A stretch of DNA of 54,586 nt, from NCBI GenBank assembly GCA_017473925.1, contig JAFUIY010000092.1, positions 1 through 54,586 on the forward strand, in the 5' to 3' direction. Numbering within the stretch: position 1 is the stretch's first letter; each line of letters opens with the position of its first letter. The notes beneath the pieces are model-generated. The model saw only the letters and a program-made list of their open reading frames with translations. It did no database searches and was not told the DNA's origin. The translations under genes were made by a program, and so were the position numbers. Positions 16,065 to 25,700 of the stretch are shown here, piece by piece. Source of the stretch: Clostridia bacterium. Its GTDB lineage: Bacteria > Bacillota > Clostridia > Oscillospirales > Acutalibacteraceae.

Positions 16065-16880
16065 ATGAAAAAAGACATTACTTTCACAAGCATTACTGCA
16101 GAAAACATCAATCAGTTCAGAAATCTCAGAAAAATCTTTGCAAAATATAAAATAAAGACACTTCGCAACCACGGTGAAGCACCTGGTAGCAGGAAAATGT
16201 TTTATAAGCTTTTTGACGACATCGTTTCAAGGGCGTCAGACAGTGATTCGGATTATTTTTTAGTTATACAGTCAGGTAAAGAAATAATCGGTTTTACATC
16301 AATTTCAACATCCTCAAAGGACTTCTTTGACATTCCGTATAAATATGGTTCAGTCAATGATTTTTACATTTCACCGAAGCAAAGAAGAAAAAGCTACGGC
16401 AGAATTCTTAACGGGCACATAGAAAATATATTCAAAGATAATGGGACAGGAACAGTTATGCTGTTCCCTGACGCCGTATACGGAATCCCTTTCTGGAAAG
16501 CAATGGGATACAATGATACAGGCTTTCATCACGGATGGGGACACTATTTTGTTTACATAAAGCATCTGATTAAAAATGAACATTCTGCTCAGATTGATAA
16601 TGCAATATCTGAATTTGTAAAGCCTGTTGATTTAATAAGTATTAATCCATATAATAAGCCGCAGATAAAAGAGCTTTACGTTGTATGGAAAGAGTATTGC
16701 AAAGAGACGAACAGAAAACCGCACAGAAATGACATTAAAAATATGGCATGGAATGCAAGAAAAAACAAGGATATCAGTTTAAATTCATTTTATTACCAAG
16801 GAAAAATTGCAGGTTTTACATATAAAGCAGATAATGAAATAAAATATGTGTTACCTGAAAACAGAGAGGATATACTATGA
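16065..16880 (+). CDS. Two-part GNAT acetyltransferase
   Basis: A 271-residue protein. Residues 1-170 form a GNAT domain (VNDFYISPKQRRKSYGRILNG as acetyl-CoA loop, GIPFWKAMGYND as closing motif). Residues 190-271 are a second smaller unit with a KIAGFTYK strand, perhaps a degenerate GNAT half. It is the first structural gene after the attenuator, with AAAGAGA ahead of ATG 16065. Its end overlaps the next start (ATGA). Substrate unknown; first position after an attenuator suggests an inducible modification enzyme. Confidence 0.75.
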   Translation: MKKDITFTSITAENINQFRNLRKIFAKYKIKTLRNHGEAPGSRKMFYKLFDDIVSRASDSDSDYFLVIQSGKEIIGFTSISTSSKDFFDIPYKYGSVNDFYISPKQRRKSYGRILNGHIENIFKDNGTGTVMLFPDAVYGIPFWKAMGYNDTGFHHGWGHYFVYIKHLIKNEHSAQIDNAISEFVKPVDLISINPYNKPQIKELYVVWKEYCKETNRKPHRNDIKNMAWNARKNKDISLNSFYYQGKIAGFTYKADNEIKYVLPENREDIL

Positions 16881-17620
16881 GCAATCAGAACATTTATGAT
16901 AACGAAACATTTTTTGAGGGTTACAAAGCACTACGAGCAGGTGAAACAAATTACAATGATTTGCTTGAACAGCCTGCTATGGCTAAACTGTTGCCCGATT
17001 TAAACGGAAAATCTGTTCTTGATTTAGGATGCGGTTACGGTCACAACTGTATTGATTTCATCAAAAGAGGTGCAGCAAGTGTCGTCGGTATTGATATATC
17101 AGAAAAAATGCTTTCAGTTGCAAAAACAGAATCAGCACATGAGAAAATCCAATATCTCAACATGAGCATGACTGACATATCACAACTCGATGATAAGTTT
17201 GACTTAATATACAGCTCTCTTGCATTTCATTATGTAGAAGATTTTAATGCATTTGCAAAAGAAATGTATTCTGTTTTGAATAATGGTGGTCAGTTGCTCT
17301 TTTCACAGGAACATCCCATTATCACTGCTACTATTGACGGTAACGGTCATTTTAACAAGAATATAAGAGGTAAAAGGGTTTCTTATACCTTCTCAAATTA
17401 CAATGAGCCCGGCGAAAGAAAAGTACATTGGTATGTTGACGGAGTTATAAAATATCACAGAACATTCAGCGATGTTATCAATGCCCTTGCCAAAGCAGGA
17501 TTTGTGATTGAAGAAGTCTGTGAACCAACACCGGAAAAATGGGCGATTGAAAAACTTCCTACAATAGTTAAGGAATACATAAAACCTAACTTTTTAATTG
17601 TAAAAGCAAGAAAGGTATAA
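16877..17620 (+). CDS. Class I SAM-dependent methyltransferase (UbiE/Methyltransf_11-like)
   Basis: The 247-residue Rossmann methyltransferase has motif I VLDLGCGYGHN at about residues 47-57, GIDISEKML after strand 2, and FDLIYSSLAFHYVED at motif IV. No RNA-binding extension is visible, so a small-molecule acceptor is more likely than rRNA. It overlaps the preceding GNAT by 4 bp and is followed 1 bp later by a second methyltransferase. Confidence 0.85.
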   Translation: MSNQNIYDNETFFEGYKALRAGETNYNDLLEQPAMAKLLPDLNGKSVLDLGCGYGHNCIDFIKRGAASVVGIDISEKMLSVAKTESAHEKIQYLNMSMTDISQLDDKFDLIYSSLAFHYVEDFNAFAKEMYSVLNNGGQLLFSQEHPIITATIDGNGHFNKNIRGKRVSYTFSNYNEPGERKVHWYVDGVIKYHRTFSDVINALAKAGFVIEEVCEPTPEKWAIEKLPTIVKEYIKPNFLIVKARKV

Positions 17621-17621
17621 A

Positions 17622-18404
17622 ATGAATAGCTTAAACTGGACTTTTAATACGGTTGCTGATACCTATGAAAAATTACGCCCCGGATATGTTGATGAGTTGT
17701 ATCACACTATCTTTAATTACAAACCAATCAATAATCGGAGTCGTGTTGTTGAAATCGGCATCGGCGGCGGTCAAGCCACATTACCCATACTAAAAACAGG
17801 TTGTAACCTTACAGCGGTTGATTACGGCGAGAATTTTTGCGAAATCTGTCGTACAAAATTTGAAGAATATCCTAACTTTTCAGCAGTTTCAGGAAAGTTT
17901 GAAGATATTGATTTGGGCGGTGAATATGACCTTATTTATTCTGCTTCTGCCTTTCATTGGATTCCCGAAGAAATCGGCTATAATAAGGTTTTCGATATGC
18001 TAAAAAAGGGCGGTGTTTTTGCCAGATTTGCAAATCATCCTTACCGTGACAAAGGAAAGCCTGAACTGTCGGCAGAAATGGACAGAATCTATGCAGAATA
18101 TTATTATAAATATCACAACAAAGAACCTAAATCGCCTGCCGAATACACAGAACAACAAGCACATGAAAGAGCTTTGATTGCAGAAAAATATGGTTTCACA
18201 GATATTCAGTATAAATTGTTTTACCGCACACGAACATTCTCTGCGAAGGAATATATAATGCTTCTCGGCACATATTCAGACCATATCGCTATAGAAGAAA
18301 AAGTCAGAACAGAGTTCTTTTCAAAAATTGAAGCTGCAATCAACCATCACGGCGGAGAAATTACTATTTACGATACAATAGATTTACAGTTAGCAAGGAA
18401 ATGA
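17622..18404 (+). CDS. Class I SAM-dependent methyltransferase
   Basis: A 260-residue methyltransferase starting FNTVADTYEKLRPGY, a segment found in Methyltransf_11 proteins. It has motif I VVEIGIGGGQAT at about 41-52, AVDYGENF, and YDLIYSASAFHWI. It shares little with the preceding methyltransferase outside the SAM motifs, so they are not a recent duplication. AAAGG precedes ATG 17622. Acceptor unknown. Confidence 0.85.
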   Translation: MNSLNWTFNTVADTYEKLRPGYVDELYHTIFNYKPINNRSRVVEIGIGGGQATLPILKTGCNLTAVDYGENFCEICRTKFEEYPNFSAVSGKFEDIDLGGEYDLIYSASAFHWIPEEIGYNKVFDMLKKGGVFARFANHPYRDKGKPELSAEMDRIYAEYYYKYHNKEPKSPAEYTEQQAHERALIAEKYGFTDIQYKLFYRTRTFSAKEYIMLLGTYSDHIAIEEKVRTEFFSKIEAAINHHGGEITIYDTIDLQLARK

Positions 18405-18408
18405 TAAT

Positions 18409-19749
18409 ATGAAAATCATCAATACCTGTGATAAAATCAAATCAGTTTTTGCAAACGGATTCAGCATTGACTTATGGCGGAAATATGCAGAAGAAATATC
18501 ACAGGAGCTTCCCTCAAAATGCGAGAATGATGCAAAGAGCTATGATTTCAATAATAATGTTCTGCCTGTTCTTAAAAATGCTTTGAACAATGAAAAAATC
18601 GATTTTGTCAGCAGAAATTTTAAGTTCGTTATTGATACTCTGAATGAAAATTTGTCAAAGCTGTTTGACAATGAGCCTGATATCAACATAGTGCTGTATC
18701 TCGGTCTTTGTAACGGTGCAGGCTGGGCAACCACGCTTGACGGTAAAAACACAGTTTTATTAGGTATTGAAAAAATTATCGAACTCAGTTGGGGCGATGA
18801 AACAAATATGCGAGCCCTGATTCTGCACGAAATCGGTCATCTGTGGCATAAGCTCAACGGCAATCTTCATATCCCCGAATACACAAAACGCAGAAAAGGC
18901 ATCGCACAGCTTTACTGCGAGGGTGTTGCTATGGTTTGCGAACACATTCTGTGCGGTGATAATGAGTTTTATCATCAGGATAGAGACGGTTGGCTCGAGT
19001 GGTGCTATAAAAACGAAAACGATATAAAGAGAGAGTATCTCCGCCGTCTTGATAACAAAGAAAGTGTGCAGGATTTCTTCGGTGATTGGTGTTCATATAA
19101 CGGTCATTCGGATGTGGGCTATTTCCTCGGCTGTCGGTTTATTGAGCATCTTATGAAAACACATTCCCTGAAAGAAATTGCAAATATAAAATACAAAACG
19201 CTTAATAAAGAGTACAAGAAATTTGCAGAACATATCTTTTTATGCAATAATCTTCATAGCAGTTTTCCTGAATTCACAATTGAACAGGTGACATTAGAAA
19301 AACTCAACAAATATGAAAATATTTTTTATTCCAATGAAGATTATTATATGATTACGGACGGACATCCTGCAACAAAACAAGATTGTGTTGACACCATTGA
19401 ATATGCTAAAAATTATCCTTCGGGAATGTGTTATTGTCTTGGTTTTTCAAATGAACAACAACCTGTAGCCTTTTTATCCTTGCTTGAGGGCTATCCTGAG
19501 TCATCAACATTGTATGTGGGACTTTTCTTAATAGACAAAAGATTTCAAAACAAATCTATCGGCACAAAGATTATGACTGTAGTAATTGATGATGCTTTTT
19601 CTTCAGGTTACACTTCAATAAAACTTTCCGTTCAGGATAACAATGTAAGCGGATATCCGTTTTGGAAAAAACTCGGTTTCAAAGCCGTAAAAAAAACAAA
19701 ATGTGACGGATTCAATAATATTTCCATGGAATTAAAGTGTGAAACTTAA
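18409..19749 (+). CDS. Gluzincin-like metalloprotease fused to a GNAT domain
   Basis: This is a 446-residue two-domain protein. Residues 1-290 contain ALILHEIGHLW with HEIGH at 140-144 and a downstream YCEGVAMVCEH whose Glu171 could be the third zinc ligand, as in gluzincin or DUF2268-like peptidases. Residues about 310-446 are a complete GNAT (LFLIDKRFQNKSIGTKI acetyl-CoA loop, SGYPFWKKLGFKAV closing motif). There is no signal peptide, so it acts in the cytoplasm. AAGGA precedes ATG 18409, 4 bp after the methyltransferase stop. The pairing of a peptidase with an acetyltransferase in one chain is unusual. Confidence 0.75.
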   Translation: MKIINTCDKIKSVFANGFSIDLWRKYAEEISQELPSKCENDAKSYDFNNNVLPVLKNALNNEKIDFVSRNFKFVIDTLNENLSKLFDNEPDINIVLYLGLCNGAGWATTLDGKNTVLLGIEKIIELSWGDETNMRALILHEIGHLWHKLNGNLHIPEYTKRRKGIAQLYCEGVAMVCEHILCGDNEFYHQDRDGWLEWCYKNENDIKREYLRRLDNKESVQDFFGDWCSYNGHSDVGYFLGCRFIEHLMKTHSLKEIANIKYKTLNKEYKKFAEHIFLCNNLHSSFPEFTIEQVTLEKLNKYENIFYSNEDYYMITDGHPATKQDCVDTIEYAKNYPSGMCYCLGFSNEQQPVAFLSLLEGYPESSTLYVGLFLIDKRFQNKSIGTKIMTVVIDDAFSSGYTSIKLSVQDNNVSGYPFWKKLGFKAVKKTKCDGFNNISMELKCET

Positions 19750-19795
19750 TTAACGCAAGAACTGTATTGTAAAAAAACAAACTAAGGAGTTACTT

Positions 19796-20260
19796 ATGAA
19801 AAAAAATACAGTTATAGAGCCTCTTGCTCTCGAAGACTACAATAAATGTTCAAATATATGGAACATGAAGACACAACCCCTTGCCGGCAAATGGCTTGAA
19901 GAGATAAAAAACGGGAATCGTCTTGTTTATATTTATAAAATCAATGATGAATTTATCGGTGAGGGTGCATTGGTATTAAGAACTGATGACCCCGATTACA
20001 CCATTCCCGAAAAAAGAGTATATGTTTCAAGAATGATTGTTAAGAAGGAATACAGAAACCGTGGTATCGGTAGCGATATTCTTGAATTTCTTATAAGAAA
20101 AGCAAAAGAAATGGGCTTTTCTGAAATGACAATCGGTGTTGATAAGAATAATGCTATTGCCCTGCACATATATAAAAAATTCGGCTTCACCGAGGTGCTT
20201 TCTGACGGTGCAGATGAACAGGGAGAATATTTTAAGTTAATGAAAAGGATAAAGAAATGA
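19796..20260 (+). CDS. GNAT-family N-acetyltransferase
   Basis: The 154-residue GNAT has VSRMIVKKEYRNRGIGSDIL (acetyl-CoA loop RNRGIGS) and NAIALHIYKKFGFTEV. AAGGAGTTACTT precedes ATG 19796. The 46-bp gap before it holds only the ribosome site and T/A-rich sequence. Its last codons overlap the start of the P-loop kinase gene (ATGA at 20257-20260), so that gene was translationally coupled before the MITE insertion. Substrate unknown. Confidence 0.86.
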   Translation: MKKNTVIEPLALEDYNKCSNIWNMKTQPLAGKWLEEIKNGNRLVYIYKINDEFIGEGALVLRTDDPDYTIPEKRVYVSRMIVKKEYRNRGIGSDILEFLIRKAKEMGFSEMTIGVDKNNAIALHIYKKFGFTEVLSDGADEQGEYFKLMKRIKK

Positions 20261-21016
20261 AAATTGCAGTTTTAGGTTAGGGTGACGGAAATAAAACGAA
20301 TCCGCCTTAAAACGGCTATTTTTAAGTCTTTTCTGCATTTCGGATTTGAAAGGCGACAGCCTTCCTGCATCCTCAATACCAAAAAATCCAATAAAAATCT
20401 CTCGTTTTAAGGTCGAAGATTTTTTACAGTGCGGATTTTTGGCAAGACAAGGCACAAAACACAGCAAATCCTGACGGATTTGCGAGTATTTTAACGAAGT
20501 ATTGACGGAAATCAGCCTTTAAAAAACGGGTTCGTTTTATTTCCGTCACCCTATGCAGGAAGCGGAAAAACATATCTGTCCGATTATCTTTCTGAAAAGA
20601 ATAATATTCCCGTTCTGCATCTTGATGAGCTGAAATGGGACAAGGAATGGAAGCCTGTTGACGATTCCGCCGTACTGCCGAAGGTTGCAGAATTTATGCA
20701 AAATGAAAACTGGATAATTGACGGCTACTATACATATCTGATGATTGACAAACGGCTTGAAGATGCAGATCTGATTGTTCTTTTACAGCTTCCGCGGCTG
20801 ACTTGCTTTGCCCGTGCATTGAAACGGACTTCATCACGCAGAAAAGACGGTTATAAAAACGACATGAATTGGTGGTTTGTGAAGTTTACATTGTTCGGCT
20901 GCAGAAATAAGGAAAGACGGCAATATTATGACAAAATAGCAGAAAAATATAACAACAAAACCGTTGTTCTGAAAACGAAACATCAGGTTGAAAAATTTAT
21001 AAAAAAGCACAGGTGA
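20257..21016 (+). pseudogene. P-loop kinase (adenylate-kinase/FlaR-like) gene interrupted by a MITE
   Basis: The gene starts at ATG 20257 (seven codons, MKIAVLG) and is cut at a TA by the insertion at 20280-20551. Removing the insert and one TA gives GYAGSGKTYLSDYL, a perfect Walker A motif, and an open frame to 21016 of about 161 residues. The later sequence includes LHLDELKW and IDGYYTYL, as in DNA-topology-modulation/adenylate-kinase-like proteins. The rest has no stop codons, so the disruption is recent. The in-frame 3' part could give at most an N-truncated product lacking the P-loop. Confidence 0.88.
20280..20551. mobile_element. 272-bp MITE with TA target duplication
   Basis: The ends are inverted repeats beginning GGGTGACGGAAATAAAACGA (left, from 20280) with the exact complement at the right end to 20551. 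The first 21 bp match, and the match continues after one mismatch. TA is duplicated at 20278-20279 and 20552-20553. No transposase ORF is inside. Size, ends and TA duplication fit a non-autonomous element moved by a Tc1/mariner-IS630-type transposase; the family is inferred from the TA target. Confidence 0.9.
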
Positions 21017-21020
21017 TAAT

Positions 21021-21833
21021 ATGAAACTGAAAAGCTACGGTATGCCCACATTGATTGAAACAAGCACTCTCCCTGAGTGTGCGAAGCTGTGCGCGGATTT
21101 AGGGCTTGAATTTATTGAGCTTAATATGAATCTGCCGCAGTATCAGCTCAATAAAATTGATGTGGATTATTTCAATAGCATTGCTGATAAATACGGCATT
21201 TACTACACGATTCACCTTGATGAAAATCTGAACATCAGCGATTTCAACCCTTACATTGCAGAGGCATACACAAAAACTGTTACAAATACCATTGAGATTG
21301 CAAAACAGCTTGATATTAAGGTGTTGAATATGCATATGGCAAAGGGTGTATATTTCACCTTGCCTGACAGAAAGGTGTATCTATTCTCAGAGTATAAAGA
21401 GCAATACCTCAAAAGTATTGTTGCTTTCAGGAATATGTGCGAATCTGCTATCGGGGAAAATGATATCAAAATCTGCATCGAAAACTGTGACGGTTATGAA
21501 GATTTTCAGAAAGAAGCTATTGAATTGCTTTTGGAAAGCAACGTGTTTGCTTTAACTTTTGATGTAGGACACAATCACGGAATAGGCGGTACAGACGAAG
21601 AATTTGTTATGCAACATAAAGACCGACTTCATCATATCCATTTGCACGATGCTCAAGGCAGAAAAAATCACCTTGCACTCGGTACAGGTGAAATGGATAT
21701 TAAAAAATATATTAACTTAGCAAATGAGCAAAACTGCCGTATAGTTTTAGAAACAAAGACTATTGACGGATTGAAACAGTCTGTTGAGTGGTTGAAAGGA
21801 TATTACAATGAACAAATACTTGAAAAATCTTAA
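21021..21833 (+). CDS. TIM-barrel sugar-phosphate isomerase/epimerase-like protein (AP endonuclease 2 fold)
   Basis: The 270-residue protein has the xylose-isomerase-like TIM barrel: ELNMNLPQ and YYTIHLDE strands, ICIENCDGYEDF, FDVGHNHGIGG and HHIHLHDAQG, which supply the His/Glu/Asp metal ligands. The substrate is unknown. CACAGGTGATAAT precedes ATG 21021. Its end overlaps the radical SAM gene by 26 bp, showing tight coupling of the two. Confidence 0.82.
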   Translation: MKLKSYGMPTLIETSTLPECAKLCADLGLEFIELNMNLPQYQLNKIDVDYFNSIADKYGIYYTIHLDENLNISDFNPYIAEAYTKTVTNTIEIAKQLDIKVLNMHMAKGVYFTLPDRKVYLFSEYKEQYLKSIVAFRNMCESAIGENDIKICIENCDGYEDFQKEAIELLLESNVFALTFDVGHNHGIGGTDEEFVMQHKDRLHHIHLHDAQGRKNHLALGTGEMDIKKYINLANEQNCRIVLETKTIDGLKQSVEWLKGYYNEQILEKS

Positions 21834-22566
21834 TCGAATCGAGTTCGTTGTAACAATGGCTTGCTCAGGCAGATGCAGACATTGCTCTCAGGGTGAACAT
21901 AAATGCAATGATAAAATTGATAAGGACCTGTCATCAGATGCAGTCCGCAAAATTGCTCAAATTTATAACATACAGTCTGTCATGACATTCGGCGGTGAGC
22001 CTCTGCTCTGCCCTGAAACCGTTTTTGCAATACATAAAACAGCAAAAGAAATGAACATTCCCGAAAGACAGCTCATTACAAACGGTTATTTCAGCAAGGA
22101 TTCTGACAGAATAAAGCTTATTGCAGAAAAGCTGTCTGAATGCGGTGTCAATGATATTCTGCTTTCCGTTGACGCTTTTCATCAGGAAACAATCCCGCTG
22201 ACATATGTAAAAGCCTTTGGGGAAAATGTTAAAAACACAGGTGTCAGAATACGGGTGCACCCTGCATGGCTTGTCAGTCACAGTGACAACAATGAATACA
22301 ATATCAGAACAAGAGAGCTGCTTCGTGAATTCTCAGAAATGGGGATTGTAGCAAGCGAAGGCAATGTGATTTTCCCGAGCGGTAATGCCCTTGAGCATTT
22401 AAGTGAATATTTTGATCTGAACAAGCCCGTGGAGAATCCCTACAGCGAAGACCCGTCAGATATAAAAGCAATCTGCTTCAGTGCCAACGGCGACATCCTC
22501 GGAAGTAATATCTACAGACAGGATATAGGTGAAATATTATCATCTTATTATCCTGAAGGTCGATGA
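21808..22566 (+). CDS. Radical SAM protein
   Basis: A 252-residue radical SAM enzyme with the cluster motif MACSGRCRHCS (C19, C23, C26, the CX3CX2C spacing). TFGGEPLL follows as the SAM-binding GGE motif, then LLSVDAFHQ. The chain is short and has no SPASM-type Cys-rich extension, so it resembles small DUF-type or activase-like family members. GAAAGGATATTACA precedes ATG 21808. It is the last gene of the operon, ended by the terminator at 22658-22688. The reaction is unknown. Confidence 0.85.
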   Translation: MNKYLKNLNRIEFVVTMACSGRCRHCSQGEHKCNDKIDKDLSSDAVRKIAQIYNIQSVMTFGGEPLLCPETVFAIHKTAKEMNIPERQLITNGYFSKDSDRIKLIAEKLSECGVNDILLSVDAFHQETIPLTYVKAFGENVKNTGVRIRVHPAWLVSHSDNNEYNIRTRELLREFSEMGIVASEGNVIFPSGNALEHLSEYFDLNKPVENPYSEDPSDIKAICFSANGDILGSNIYRQDIGEILSSYYPEGR

Positions 22567-22657
22567 TAATGAGTCTCGCTAATGTTGACAGTATAAACAG
22601 CAGTTGTTTCTGAAACAATTTCTGATAAGAATCTTCGGTTAATTAAATAAAAAAATT

Positions 22658-22688
22658 ATCGGATGTCCGAAAGGACATCCGATTTTTA
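22658..22688 (+). terminator. Strong bidirectional terminator
   Basis: ATCGGATGTCC, loop GAAA, GGACATCCGAT, then TTTTTAAT on the plus strand and AATTTTTTTA on the minus strand. It ends the plus-strand operon and the convergent LRR gene. The rest of 22567-22727 shows nothing else. Confidence 0.9.
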
Positions 22689-22727
22689 ATGCAATTCTGT
22701 GCTCAGTTCTGACAGATTGAGCCGAGG

Positions 22728-25700
22728 TTATTCAAGTCCTGCAGCCTTACGGAGAATAATTCTTGCATCGGCAGCAGTGACCTTCTTGTCGCTGTTTGCG
22801 TCAGCTGCGATGAACATGACACCTTCGAGGATATCGATTTTTGCAGCTGCTCTGAGAGCGAGTCTTGCATCTGCTGCAGTGATTTTTCCGTTGCCGTCAA
22901 CATCGGCGACTGCAACAACTTCGTATTCATTGATGACATTGCCTTCATCATCTGTAAGCTGAAGCTTTGCTCCTGTGCCGACAAATGCATCATCAGCAAC
23001 AGCGTTACCGTCCTTGTCAAGAATGACAACATTCTCATTTTTAAGCTGAGCGAGAATATCTTCACTTGTTGATTTTACGGGAATGCTGACAACCTTGCTT
23101 TCTTCATAAACAACAATGTCGCTGTCTTCAGTGATATCGAGCTGATTGTTTTCTGAAGGCTCTTCAGGGGTTGTTGTGGTTTCGGGCGGAGTAGTGGTAG
23201 TTTCTGCAGGAATAGTGGTAGTTTCAGGAGGAACAGTGGTTGTTTCCGCAGGAACTGTTGTGGTTTCGGGAGGAACAGTAGTTGTTTCCACAGAATCTGT
23301 TGTGGTTTCAGTGGGAACAGTGGTAGTCTCTGCAGGAACTGTTGTTGATTCTTCAGGTCTTGTGGTAGTTTCTTCAGGTGCTGTAGTTGTTTCTTCGTGA
23401 GAGGTTGTTGATTCCTCAGGAGCAGTTGTTGTTTCTGCTGTAGTAGTCTCCGCAGGAGTTGTGGATTCCTCGGGGGCAGTTGTATCTTCAGGAGCTTCAC
23501 CGGTTGTTATATCCACAAAATTAACTCCGTATTTAATTGCATACTTATGTGCGGGGGAGCCTGTAATGCCGTAAATTACAGTATCTGTATTCACTATATA
23601 ATAGTCATCGGCATTGTAATCGGGAGCGAAAGGATCGGGAATTGCATTGTATGTCTGTCCGAGTCCCCATGTTGCTTCAGCAGTTGTAGTGTCATCCCAG
23701 TATACATTTTCGTGAATGGTGATTTTTTCAAGGTTTTCACAACCGAAAAGTGCACCTAATTCAATTTCTGTTGTCTCATCGGGAATAACATATTCAGTTA
23801 CGGGAAGATTACAGGGGAATGTAACAAGAGTTGACATGTCTTTAGTGAAAAGAACACCGTATTCATCAACAACATAGTTTGCATTTTCACCTACGGTGAT
23901 TGATTCAAGATTTAAACATGACGTAAATGCAGCTTTGCCGATAGAACTGATGTCGCCAAGATCAATACTTTCAAGTTCAGTGCAGTATGCAAATGCACCT
24001 TCGCCAATGACTTCAACATTATTGAGTGAAACATTTTTAAGTTTTGAACATAATATAAATGCAAGATCTCCGACGTTTTTTACGCTGTTGAATGTAACAT
24101 TTTCAAGATTTGTACATCCGTAGAATGCATGTTCACCAATTGTGTCAACTGTACCTGTAAATGTAATATTCCGAAGTGATGTGCATCCGACAAACATTTC
24201 AGAATTTAATTCAGAAATATTGCAATTAATTGTAATATCTTCAAGTGCAGAACAGAGCATGAAAACATTGTTGCCGAGTGATGTTACACTTGCAGGGATT
24301 GTAATATTTTTAAGTGAAGTGCAACCTCCGAAAGCTCCCTCACCTATGGATTTAATACCATCAGGAAGAGAGATTTCCTTGAGTGCTGCACATTCGATGA
24401 ATGCAGCCTCACCGATAGTTTCAACAGTACCGTTAAATATTACATTTTCAAGAGCAGGGCAGTTTATAAACGCATGATCACCGATTGTGTCAACATTTCC
24501 TTTAAATGTTACATTTTCAAGTGCTGTGCAGAATGTAAAAGTCTGAGAACCGACAGTTTCAACATTTCCGTTAAATGTTACATTTTTAAGTGCTGAACAA
24601 CCACCAAATGCAGCCTCACCGATAGTTTCAATGTTTTCTTTAAATGTTATATTTTCAAGTGCTGAACAACCGATAAATGCCTGAGGTCCGATGTGGCGGA
24701 TTGTTTCTGGAATTTCTATTTTTTGTAATAAATGATTGCGATTTGTAAATGCCTCGGCACCGATAGAAACCGTACCTTCTCTGATTGTACATTCCGTCAT
24801 ATTTCCTTGAGAACCAATCAGATGATTGCCGATATAAAACAGATTATTATCAAGTTCATAGTTAGAATAAAGAAAAGGTGTGCCTGAGAATGACAGCAAT
24901 GATAAATATTCTGTACTTTCGGGAAAAACAATTTCAGAAAGGCTTGTACAGTTTGTAAAACAGTTGTCTGTAATAATTTTAACACCTGAAGGAATTTCGT
25001 AATAAGTTTCTGTTTTTCCTAAAGGATAACGGATGATTTTTGTTTTATCCTTGTTAAACAATACACCGTGAGCATCGCTTGAAAAACAGTTGTTATTTTC
25101 ATCAACAGTTATTTTTGTAAGTTTTTGTGCGGAGTCAAAAGATGTTTCATCGATTGTTTTTACTGTAGCCGGAATAGAAATTGATGTTGCGGGATTTGAC
25201 GGAGGATAGTAAATAAGTTCTGTTTTTCCTTTGTTATACATTGCACCGTTAATGCTTGAAAAATATTCATTTTCTTCTGAAACATTGATATTTTCAATTC
25301 TTGGACATAAGAAAATAATGCGGTCGTCAATTGTTTCAAGCCCATTGCCTATGATAATGTTTTTCAGATTTTCACAACCATAGAATGCACTGTCGTAGAT
25401 TTTTATTACATTGTCTGTAACTGTGATATCCGTAAGATTATTACATTGACGAAAAGCACAGTACCAAATCTCTGTTACTGTTCCGGGAATTGTGTACTGA
25501 GTGCCTTCTTTTGCCATGGGGTACTGAATAAGCCGTGTTTTATCCTTGTTGAAAAGAACACCGTCATGAGTTGAATAATTCGGATTGTCAGGATAAACAA
25601 TTATTTCAGAAAGTTTTGAACAGTATGAGAAAACAGGAAAAGATGAAAACTGTATGCTGTCAGGAAATGTGACAGATGTGATTTCAGAACAATTATTGAA

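Noticed and set aside
20237..20467. 76-codon minus ORF inside the MITE
   Set aside because: It crosses the MITE border, is low in coding character and resembles no transposase.
23146..23400. Val/Ser-rich plus ORF
   Set aside because: It is the antisense reading of the Thr/Glu/Pro linker of the LRR-dockerin gene; its repeats come from that linker.
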